A stretch of DNA of 64,000 nucleotides, taken from Hymenolepis diminuta (lineage: Eukaryota; Platyhelminthes; Cestoda; Cyclophyllidea; Hymenolepididae). The DNA is taken from positions 751,969-815,968 of the forward strand of contig CAADRB010000032.1 of the NCBI GenBank assembly GCA_900708905.1. The letters run 5' to 3'. The notes beneath the pieces were generated by a model. The model was not told the origin of the DNA. It worked only from the letters and a program-made list of their open reading frames with translations, and searched no databases. Shown piece by piece: positions 36,001 to 44,132 of the stretch. Position 1 is the first letter of the stretch. The number at the start of each line of letters is the position of its first letter. The position numbers were made by a program, and so were the translations under genes.

Positions 36001-39000
36001 CAATTTCTCTTATCAAATCCATTTGATTAACAAAAATGATCATTTAATATTCGTATTATAAATACGGCTTGAACATAGAGATATGTAACTTTAACTATTG
36101 CAGTTACCAAGTGAAGAAGGTAATATAGAAGGACTTCTCTCTTGAAAAGTAAATGTCATTTCGGTAGCCCGGAATTAAATTTGTGCTAATTTGTCTTTAT
36201 CATCTTCAGGAGCTCAAATCTATTGAAGATTAGGGTTCAAGGCAATTGGAGGACAACTGCACTGCTTTTCATGAATGAAGATTTGAATTCCCTCCTTGTT
36301 TCATGGTGGTTTATTTCACGATCTAGGTTCAGTCATTTTGATTCCAAAAAATAGCTAACGTCTGAAATTGCGCAAGTCTAAAGAATGGACCGTTGCACAA
36401 CCCTATCTTCATTTCTACATAGAGTTTAGATTGTGCAATCTTCTTGTTACCTCATTTCTTTTGTTTACATTTTTGAATGTGTTTATTTTTATGGGCTATC
36501 TTTTTCAGTATTCTTATTTGAATTGCATTCGTATTGACTTCTAATTAACTTCAAACAAGGCAAAATATTATAGCGATTCGATACCCTCTAATAAATCTCA
36601 AACCCAGGCTGAAGAAGATGAAAAATAAATACACTGACTTTTCTTTCATCAAATATTAGTTTTGTATCCATAATAACGCAATCAAATTTACCCAATAAGT
36701 TCACATCCTAATGCCTCAAACGGTTTCCTACCTATGATTTATGGTGGTATGACATAGCTCATTATATCCGAGTCAAAAGGGAAGCAGTGAAGGTAATATT
36801 ACTACTCCAAATTTTTTGAAATAAAAATTATCAAGTAGTCCCACTCAATTTTAAATTGTTCAAATTCCATGTGTTTTCTTTCCTCAAAATACTCGACTAT
36901 GTATCATATAATCTAAGTTGATAATCACATTTTCAGTCTATTATCTTCTCCAAAAATAATTCTCTAAGTGAATTAAGTGAATTTTAATGAGCTTTGTACA
37001 GTAAAAGCATGGGTCCTAGAATCAAGTGGTGGACTTGGCTATTAGAAGATGCGTGTATTGAGATATCTTGAATGCTTAGGACACTATGCCACTCGGGGAC
37101 ACAGAGGCTGGATCAAAAACTCAATTGAATTAAGATTCTTTTGATAGCCGGTCTTCTTTTATAGTGTGTTCATTGTTTATTGGTTTCAACATGATGAAAA
37201 ATTGCAAAAACCTTTATTTGCTATAAGCATGATATAAGTGATAATTAAGAGAATGTGACAAAACTCACACTGTCTTATTTTTAACGGATGATAGCGACAT
37301 TCGGTGTATATATCGAAAATGACCTGTTCGCATCGTATGCAGGTCATTGGTGCTAAAAAAGATGAATAAATGCAAAGCAATTTTGAGAACTTCTATTTTG
37401 GTAATCAGTTATGTAGTATAAGGTTCTCACCTCTTTCAACATCTCCACTAATATAAAACTGGGCTTTACCAACTTCAAAACCAGGAGTAGGAAAATGATT
37501 TTTTATCAAAAGCCATTCATTAAGAAGGAATGGAAGAAAATCAGAGTATGTTATCGGGCGTCCTAAAATATAGAGAAAAGTTTACCTTTATTTTTGATAA
37601 TGTTTGGCGAACTCAAGCGAAATTCATGAATTTCATCATTCGTGAAGCGAAGCTGTTTAAGCTATAAACTTTCTTCTTATTAGTATTTAGGTAACTGAAG
37701 TTTTATGATTAACAACTTAGGGTTATAAAAGTTACATCGATAAAATATAATATACATACGATATTTCATTGCTAATGAAGCGGTAGGTATGAATTCCTCC
37801 GTCATTGGCTTGAAAGAAATGTGCAATTATTAGAAAATATCATATTGATAAAAAAATAAAAGTTAATAAGAACCAAATGAAACTGTTGTTTTAATTACTA
37901 GAGTGTCTATCCAACCACATATCATGGTTAAAGAAAATAATTCAGTTATTTATTACAGCTTAATGCTTTTTTTCAAGAAAAATAGGCAATGCAATGGACA
38001 GAATATTCAGTTATTTTACCATGGGAAATCGCGGACGACTTAGCTAAATAAAAATGCATTGGCTGTTAAGACACACAAAACAATTAAATAAAAATATTGA
38101 AACGCAATTCACCCTTGGATTGTAAGGCATTCGCTCAAAGGACCTGGCCCTAGGGCGGGGTTGCTTTAACAGAAAATGTATGAGACGTTAAAAAGAGTAA
38201 ATTCAAATTTCCACCATCTTTTAACCATACCAGTGGATTTTGCTAGCTCTCCATCTTAAAATACTCATCAATCAGACTCCTACCCTAGTTTATCTCTCCA
38301 TATTTGCCTGATAACTCAGATAGCCAGACCCCCAAAGCAGTTTCTTTCCGGCTACAGCTTCTTCAACCAGTTTGTATCTACCTAAGTTGAAGTTCCCTTT
38401 ATTTACCTTCCCACTGAGAAGAGTTTTCAGATAGTAACTTTGTGGCAGTTAAGAATGGGAAAACCTAAGTCATTGTGTACTGCAAATCTTACGGAGTCTT
38501 CCGCCTTCTTATTGACAATTATGGGTAGTATCTGGCGGTCATAGCCCATATCTTGTTACAATTGGTAACTTTCTTTTCCTATCCCATTATATTTGTTCAA
38601 ATTGTTGTAGAAATCTTTTTCTCTTTTTATTCCAAATTTATTGATTTCGGCTCTTTGTCATTTATATTTGTTAACCGATATTTTACCTCTATTATTACCA
38701 AACCTCATTTAGGATTTCATTTTAAAATTTAGCAAGTGAGACCAAAGGTCTTTACATATTCACACAAACTTTTCGTTGAATATACATTAGATCATGCAGG
38801 AGGAGTAGTTTTGAATACATTTTTTAAAATAAGTGGATACATACCGTATTGAAATATTGAGCACGGTTCCGGTTTGGAAATGGATTTATCGTCACAGTGG
38901 GATTCGGCTTTAAAAATTTGTGCATTATTTATAAAAAGATAGCTTAATTCAACATTTGCCAACAATAATATACACATATAGTTTACCTCATAGCCCCCAG

Positions 39001-42000
39001 CATTCATAAATGCCTTAAATAAAATCGAACGCATTTATTAAGGGCTAAATTTGTTATCTAAACACATGCATTTGTTTTGGTTTACGCTTGTTTGATCCGG
39101 TGAAATAATAAGGGGTGGCATAAAAATAGAAGTGAAGAATCATATCAACGAAAATTGTTTGAATGCAATAAAAATGCGGAATTAGCAAATACCCCGCTAG
39201 GAACTGGAAACACTGTGTAACTTAACATTAGCACGAGAAAAATTTAATTCAAAGTGATTTAATGAAAATTACAGAGGGACCAGTTTGATGAGACATCATC
39301 TGTTTTTTTTTAAAAAAATTATCCATAAGCTTATTAAATGATCATTTTATTAAAAAGCAGATTTGATGAATTTACTGAAAAACTGGCTTGAGGTGCTTCT
39401 AGCCGAGGCATGACCTGTGTTGTTTTTAATAAAATTATTCATTGTAATAGTAATAACCAAAAGGGTTTATTTGAACTTACTGAAGGATATGATAGAGGAA
39501 TTTCATGATCAGCAACAACGGACAAAGCTCGTGATCTCTTTAATATGAAATAAATGATGTGTTTGGAAATGGTTTAATTCAATTTACTGGATATTCAACT
39601 CGAGGATTTCGTGGAATCATAGCCGTTGGTACCTTTAAGAAGGATAAAATTAATTAAAAATTAAGAAACACATAGTTTATTTCAGTACGGTTTGGGTGAA
39701 TTTACCGGGGTGAAAGAGGGTTGAGAAATGTCTTGTTCAGTAACTGATTGAAAAAACTTTAACAAGAAAATCCATTATAAGATATTGAACCATAAGGTCC
39801 ATTTCGAAACGATTTGGTTAAATTTACCGTATAAACCTGAGGAGAAGCTTCTTGATCAATAACTACAGGTGCACCCTAAGGCATTTACAATAAGAAAAAA
39901 TATTAATAAAATTACGAAAGACTCTAAATGGCTCTGCCGTGTTAAAAATATCTAAGCTAAAAGTCAATTAGCCGCTCTTGATTATTTGGAAGTAACAGGT
40001 GTAAGGTGATCACATAACCAAGCAGTCTAATTAAAAAACTGATCAAAACCTGAGAATATCGTAAAACGAGTATCGATAGGAGCTTTAGGATCAAATAATA
40101 AGGTATGAAGCATAATGGATATAACGAACTATTTCCATTAAATATAATTATGAAAATCTTACTCTAATTCGCATCCTTTATTTGGCCGTTTTACTGTTAT
40201 TCGAGTTTATATTTTTCCTCGCGACTGCAGATTGTAAGTCTTTTAACTTATCATGGGTGGCAATACGATGATTATTGTACACCAATAGCTCAACAGTCAA
40301 CGTACTCGTCTCTGAAGTCAGACTGTACGAGTCCGACCCATATTCAGTAAGCAAAATGATTAACTGCGCTGGTTATGTCTGGCTAGTAAAGGGGCATCAG
40401 AGTTCGAGTTCCTTACTGTTATAACCATATTAGTTTCCAAAATAGGCACAATTCTCCATATTGAATAACAACGCAGGATTAAACAAACTTTCTCTATTTC
40501 ATCTTAATTATGTGGGAGGAAAGACCCTGCACTTTATCACATTTTAACAAATTTGCTAATTTTATGAATAATTAAAAATAGATCGTTATTTTAATTTTCC
40601 TTGAATAAGATTATTCATTTCTACCTAAACCTTACCAAGGCGTCCCCAAGACGGTAGTCCCTTCTCAAGATGACCATCGAAAAACGTAGTGTTAAGAATC
40701 CACATCTCAAAAGTCAGAGGTCACGAGATCGGTGCTAATTGGTGCATATTCAATGATGTGGGTGGCTAACCGCACCGGTTATTTTTGATCACCAAGAGTA
40801 TTAGTATAATGCAAGTTTGTCATCAATGAGAGTCTAGGATACCTCCCCTTTGGCCTAGTTAATCAATTTTAAAAATGCAAAACTAAGCTAAACGTGAGTG
40901 GAATACACTCCGATATCTCATGTTGTAAAGATCCTTATGGTTAAAAGACTCTGAAGCTATAATAAATTCCTGGTCTGAGGGCGGATATCTTCAAATTTCA
41001 CTTTCCCATCCCTTCAGAAAGTGTTATATTGAATGCCATACATCTCTTTACAAATCTCACATATGACGTCACATTTTGATCAAACTGACTAAATAAATTA
41101 GCATTAACCAAAATAGCTAATTTAAGGTAAATTAGGTTTACTGAAGGTTGCTCGGAAGGACTCACTTGGACAGAAAAAGAGAGTAAATATGGTTTTATCA
41201 TTAACAAAGGAAAGGTACAATAATGCTTTATTAAAAAGTGCCTGATTTAAGATTGCTTATTTTAATTTACCGAAGTTCTCGATGCAGGAATGTGTTGATC
41301 ACCGATAAAGAGCACATTCTGTGGTACCTTTAAAAAGAAAGAAAAATGTACTGAAATTGAAAAATTGAATGAACTTAAAAAAAGCAGTTTATCTGTTTTA
41401 CAATAAAGCTCGACGAAGGCATCCCTTGATCAGTATATGAAGGCATAGACTGATACGTCTTTAATGAAATAAAAATTTTGTTTATGAAGTAGATTGGTTT
41501 ATTTAAAGCTAAGAAGTGGACTTACTGGAGTGCTTATAGCAGGATATCCTTGAACATCATAAGAAGGCATAGGATAATAGGCCTTTAAAAAAAGAATATT
41601 TTAGTAATACGGAAGAAGAATCTTACTCAAAGTTTTTAAATTGAGCTAAGGTAAACAGATACATGAAAATTCCATAAATAAAAAACAGTTGCATAATGTT
41701 AAAAAAACACTGCGAAAGATTAATTTTAGGAATACGCTCTCGCAGAGCCATTGCGCTTGAAAGCCAGCTCAGCGGATTTCTCTGAGAAATCCAGTGGCAA
41801 AGTTCCAACAAAGAATTATCCACCTTTTTACTACCATGAAAAGTTTTCCCAGATCTTTTATTTTAAAGCTTTTTATGAGTCATCAGAAACCAAGAAAACT
41901 TGGAAAGAAAGTTTGCACAAAGTCGTGGCAAAATCTGCTAAAAATATCAAGTTTAGCAGTGTAATTTTCCACCTTAAGAAAATCTGAGAAAAAGCGATGA

Positions 42001-44132
42001 AGTGAGAAGTTGATAATTGAGTGCGAGTTTTCCAGGAAAAGAAGGTAATGTTTTAGTACTATAGATGGCATTACCGTTCCTCGGCTGCAATGACCAACAA
42101 GAACTCCCAGTGACAAATTTTCATTTGGTTTAAATCTTATAAAACGCCACGTATCAATTTATCTTCTTCAGAATTGAAACCAGAGTAAATGTGAATTCTT
42201 TCAAAATATCTTTTGAAAAAAGAAGCATCACATACTCTTCTAAGCTGAGAAGAAGCAAAATTTCGAACCCAACCTTCTCCCTACGCCTTCCTTAAATTAT
42301 TTCTTCACAGCTGTAGATATGATCTACTTTTTTATTAGTATGGTGTATACTATATTTAGGAAAAAACTGCCGCATTACTATTTATATGCAAGCAAAATAA
42401 TAAAGAAATCCTTGAGTTGACCGATTTGCCACGACCGACACACCTTACTAAGGTCATCTCCTTTCTAAAGCGAAAAAATATTTCTCCACAGATGCAGTAA
42501 ATACCCCACCTCGGACTTTTAAATTTTACAGAATACAAAGATGTTTAAATTTTTGTTTATCGAAATGTCAGCCCTTATTCCACCCTATCTTTGCGATCAT
42601 TAAAAAAATGATTATTCAGTTTGTAAAGACGCACAGGAATAATCTTAGTATTAGAAAGAAATGGGAAATTGCAGCACATGTCCTTCACATAGAGTTGATT
42701 AGAGTGTAGAAGGAAATTTCAAACACTAAAGACACTATGCTTTGGTCCTTAAAACTATGCATCCATCAGTCTAACCTGAAAAATATATGTTTGATTTATA
42801 GCTTAACGGATGATTATGGAAATATTAGATAATAATAATGTAGATAATTACGTAAAGATTGATAATAGATATTTCTTGACCAGCAAACGATTACGAAATT
42901 GGAATCGCCCGAGTGAAAATATTAATCGATAATATTATCAAATTCTAATATTTTCCTGTCAAAAGCATTTATGATAATATGAGCTAGCTACCGTTGATTA
43001 CCAGAGGACATCGAAATGACATTCTCAATTACTCGATTTAGTTAGTTGGATAACAAACTCGAAGCATTGCAGACGCTAACCTCTATTCGGAAATTAACGG
43101 ATTAAATCAAGTACATTAAATGTACGACTTGGAGAAATTGAAGAAAAAGGAACTCAAACGAATGAAGACACCTTTAATATCCTAGCTTTACTTTCCATTT
43201 CTGGCCGACTCCTGTCACTGTCATTCCTTACTAGGCTGTGGTTAAGTGCTCTGCATAACTAACTATTTCACCTAATTTGTTTACAGTAATAAAATGCAAA
43301 GAGGAGCATAAAAAGAAAGAAATTATTAGAATATAAATAAATCACAAGCAAATTTAATGAATACTTAAATAGTCTACCGAAGCCGTAGGAGGATAATATT
43401 CATAACCAGGCGCGTAAACCGAAGCCTAAAAAGAGAAAGGCACTTATTCGGAGATGAAAAAATAAACACCAAAACTTAGAACTCATTTGGTCAATTCACC
43501 GGAGGTAATGTGCTTGGAATGGGTTGACCAGGATTAACAGCACTAGAGATATGCGTCTATAATAAAAAATGGTTTATGCTGAGAAAGCAAACGACCAAAT
43601 TTCATGCAAATTAAGTTAATTTACAGTGGTATCCTGAACTTCATCGTTCGGAAAAAGAGAAGCGTTCTAAAATATAAGAGGGATGACCTTATATTCAAGG
43701 AATAAACAAGGAATCAAAATATCCACACTTTGTGGATATCTTGGTGATCAGACAATGTCACGATTACTAGAAGTAAAAAGTTATAATTATTATACGACAA
43801 TACGACAATTCACAACAATAATTGAAACATGTTGCATAACATACATAATAAGGATTAGAACTATTATTTCGCCACACTCTGTAATAACGGTCGCCGGTTG
43901 CAGGCATCGGTGCTACTGAATAGGATCTTCTGTCAAATTTTTCTCCTACATTTGGTAACAATGATCGCTCTTTTCTCGTACGATTTGCAAATAATACAGG
44001 TTTGAGAGAAACCAAGGAACGATTTCTGATACAATTAATGCGACTATTTTCAACTAAATTTGAACTTGGCTCTTCAATCAAGTAATATCTTGGAGTTGAT
44101 CTGCTGGTTACAAATGAACATTCCTTCCCCAT
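29967..44132 (-). CDS. REXO1/GOR-type DEDDh exonuclease with a micro-exon-encoded repeat region (21 exons)
   Basis: I join 21 GT/AG exons into 1,809 nt, or 602 residues, with all phases matching: 43845-44132, 43625-43666, 43500-43556, 43378-43425, 41526-41582, 41402-41458, 41271-41327, 39828-39875, 39706-39756, 39588-39632, 39481-39537, 39376-39414, 39273-39299, 38987-39013, 38845-38907, 37760-37808, 37431-37562, 35171-35363, 32569-32806, 32306-32423, 29967-30082. Residues 1-96 are Arg/Ser-rich; 97-321 come from 14 symmetric micro-exons; about 388-602 are a REXO1-family exonuclease. Motifs are ExoI FAIDCEMVY (D437, E439), ExoII GHSLENDM (D520) and ExoIII SHDSAEDA (H567, D572). The family trims 3' ends of structured RNAs, probably in the nucleus. 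The zinc-type CC...GC...H element remains, but the CxxC knuckle usually found before it is not seen. The exonuclease exons are secure; the micro-exon chain rests on splice sites and phase. Confidence 0.85.
30083..32305 (-). other. Exonuclease gene intron 20
   Basis: A 2.2-kb intron with a short CT repeat at 32,073-32,086. No other feature is recognised. Confidence 0.75.
32306..32423 (-). CDS. Exonuclease exon 20
   Basis: Acceptor CTTTTAG, donor GTAAG; phase 0 in, phase 1 out. It reads IIHDKIVDTSIVFS, the strand-helix after ExoII, then RKRGLKYLAMKHL. The usual FPH and PYKR of the family are replaced by FSM and NRKR at the same spacing, so the loop near the substrate is diverged while the fold is kept. 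Confidence 0.9.
32569..32806 (-). CDS. Exonuclease exon 19: ExoII motif
   Basis: Acceptor CCCTTTCAG, donor GTGTGT; phase 2 in, phase 0 out. It reads FELARATVV, the KYSGLTREDVE segment typical of REXO-family proteins and ILIGHSLENDMIALK with catalytic D520. The whole exon is open and matches the family without gaps. Confidence 0.95.
32807..35170 (-). other. Exonuclease gene intron 18
   Basis: A 2.4-kb intron that splits the glycine codon just after the ExoI motif. No element is recognised in it; open frames near 33.5-34.0 kb are unsupported. Confidence 0.75.
35171..35363 (-). CDS. Exonuclease exon 18: Cys motif and ExoI
   Basis: Acceptor TTTCCTTTAG, donor GTAAG; phase 1 in, phase 2 out. It reads TRCCQQETSSPGCEVQPFHI, the CC...GC...H element that precedes the nuclease fold in REXO1-type proteins. 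It ends with INVFAIDCEMVYTRF, holding D437 and E439. Confidence 0.95.
35364..37430 (-). other. Exonuclease gene intron 17
   Basis: A 2.1-kb intron. It holds CTCGGGGACACA at 37,092-37,103, found inverted at 29,115-29,126; otherwise nothing is recognised. Confidence 0.7.
37431..37562 (-). CDS. Exonuclease exon 17
   Basis: Acceptor ATATTTTAG, donor GTGAG; phase 1 in, phase 1 out. It reads RPITYSDFLPFLLNEW, then HFPTPGFEVGKAQFYI. There is no cysteine here, although this is where family members usually carry a CxxC zinc knuckle. Read in phase 0 the exon hits TAA at its fourth codon, so it needs exon 16 in front of it. Confidence 0.82.
37760..37808 (-). CDS. Exonuclease exon 16 (49 nt, frame-setting)
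   Basis: Acceptor TTTCAAG, donor GTATGT; phase 0 in, phase 1 out. It reads PMTEEFIPTASLAMKY plus a split Arg codon. It is the first non-symmetric exon after the array, and its inclusion decides whether the nuclease is made. Confidence 0.7.
37809..38844 (-). other. Exonuclease gene intron 15
   Basis: A 1.0-kb intron between the micro-exon array and exon 16. No repeat or extra exon is recognised. Confidence 0.6.
38845..38907 (-). CDS. Array exon 15 (63 nt)
   Basis: Acceptor TTTTTAAAG, donor GTATGT; phase 0-0. The peptide starts PNPTVTINPFP and ends AQYFNT. A second frame through the same exon is also open, so the phase assignment depends on joining exons 14 and 16. Confidence 0.6.
38987..39013 (-). 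CDS. Array exon 14 (27 nt)
   Basis: Acceptor TTATTTAAG, donor GTAAAC; peptide AFMNAGGYE. The other two frames contain stops, which fixes phase 0-0. Confidence 0.65.
39273..39299 (-). CDS. Array exon 13 (27 nt)
   Basis: Acceptor TTTTTTTAAAAAAAAACAG-type tract, donor GTAATT; peptide MMSHQTGPS; phase 0-0. Confidence 0.6.
39376..39414 (-). CDS. Array exon 12 (39 nt)
   Basis: Acceptor AACACAG, donor GTAAAT; peptide VMPRLEAPQASFS; phase 0-0. It lies 105 nt below the start of the next unit. Confidence 0.62.
39481..39537 (-). CDS. Array exon 11 (57 nt)
   Basis: Acceptor ATTAAAG, donor GTAAGT; peptide RSRALSVVADHEIPLSYPS. Same length as exons 3 and 5-7, and keeps the D-x-x-I-P core seen in exon 7. 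Confidence 0.7.
39588..39632 (-). CDS. Array exon 10 (45 nt)
   Basis: Acceptor CTTAAAG, donor GTAAAT; peptide VPTAMIPRNPRVEYP. It starts GTACCA, as exon 7 does. Confidence 0.68.
39706..39756 (-). CDS. Array exon 9 (51 nt)
   Basis: Acceptor TTGTTAAAG, donor GTAAAT; peptide FFQSVTEQDISQPSFTP. An internal CAATCAG is a possible alternative acceptor, but would change the phase. Confidence 0.65.
39828..39875 (-). CDS. Array exon 8 (48 nt)
   Basis: Acceptor ATGCCTTAG, donor GTAAAT; peptide GAPVVIDQEASPQVYT. The intron after it starts like the intron after exon 9. Confidence 0.68.
40291..40440 (+). repeat. SINE-like dispersed repeat
   Basis: It contains AAGTCAGACTGTACGAGTCC, a GATTAACTGCGCTGG block and GAGTTCGAGTTCC, which is close to a Pol III B box. 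The first two blocks have counterparts in the copy 380 nt downstream. Confidence 0.45.
40672..40830 (+). repeat. SINE-like dispersed repeat
   Basis: It contains ACGTAGTGTT, AAAGTCAGAGGTCACGAGAT and GGCTAACCGCACCGG. These match blocks at 3,811-3,866 and 40,291-40,440, and the 3' ATCACCAAGAG is like ATGACCAAGAG at 50,084-50,094. Confidence 0.45.
41271..41327 (-). CDS. Array exon 7 (57 nt)
   Basis: Acceptor TTTTTAAAG, donor GTAAAT; peptide VPQNVLFIGDQHIPASRTS; phase 0-0. Aligns without gaps to exons 5 and 6 with a shared D-x-Q/DQ and xP core. Confidence 0.72.
41402..41458 (-). CDS. Array exon 6 (57 nt)
   Basis: Acceptor TCATTAAAG, donor GTAAAA; peptide TYQSMPSYTDQGMPSSSFI. It shares MPSY and QG-P with exon 5 at identical positions, the clearest pair of duplicates in the array. 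Confidence 0.74.
41526..41582 (-). CDS. Array exon 5 (57 nt)
   Basis: Acceptor TTTTTTAAAG, donor GTAAGT; peptide AYYPMPSYDVQGYPAISTP; phase 0-0. Tyr/Pro-rich. Confidence 0.75.
41583..43377 (-). other. Exonuclease gene intron 4
   Basis: A 1.8-kb intron separating exons 2-4 from exons 5-7 of the array. I looked for further micro-exons on the minus strand and found none with both borders intact. Confidence 0.6.
43378..43425 (-). CDS. Array exon 4 (48 nt)
   Basis: Acceptor CTCTTTTTAG, donor GTAGAC; peptide ASVYAPGYEYYPPTAS; phase 0-0. Tyr/Pro-rich, like exon 5. Confidence 0.7.
43500..43556 (-). CDS. Array exon 3 (57 nt)
   Basis: Acceptor TTTATTATAG, donor GTGAAT; peptide THISSAVNPGQPIPSTLPP; phase 0-0. 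Its Q-x-I-P lies at the same position as Q-H-I-P in exon 7. Confidence 0.7.
43625..43666 (-). CDS. Array exon 2 (42 nt)
   Basis: Acceptor TTATATTTTAG, donor GTAAAT; peptide NASLFPNDEVQDTT; phase 0-0. Confidence 0.68.
43719..43739. repeat. Perfect 9-bp inverted repeat in intron 1
   Basis: ATATCCACA, CTT, TGTGGATAT. It lies in the short first intron of the exonuclease gene, so a hairpin in the pre-mRNA is possible. Confidence 0.6.
43845..44132 (-). CDS. Exonuclease gene exon 1 (N-terminus)
   Basis: ATG at 44,130-44,132, then 96 codons to the donor GTATGT; phase 0 out. The peptide begins MGKECSFVTSRSTPRYYLIE and ends SSNPYY. It is Arg/Ser/Asn-rich and likely disordered, with no signal peptide or membrane segment. 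The start is chosen as the first ATG of this open frame, and the following GT donor links in phase to exon 2. A trans-spliced leader or untranslated first exon upstream cannot be excluded. Confidence 0.7.

Larger units (their letters stand above)
39876..41270 (-). other. Exonuclease gene intron 7, with two SINE-like insertions and a possible dead exon
   Basis: This 1.4-kb intron interrupts the array spacing. It contains two SINE-like segments (40,291-40,440 and 40,672-40,830). A 33-nt candidate exon at 40,051-40,083 has a CTAAAG acceptor but a poor donor; see findings. Confidence 0.6.

Noticed and set aside
38845..38907. Joining exon 15 directly to exon 17 in a second open frame (FQYG then RPITYSDF)
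   Set aside because: It would leave exon 14 (phase 0) unable to join exon 15 in that frame, while exon 16 restores a continuous frame for all exons.
43255..43320. Possible additional micro-exon ending ATTTTATTACT before GTAAAC
   Set aside because: There is no AG acceptor in front of it; only the donor side resembles the array exons.
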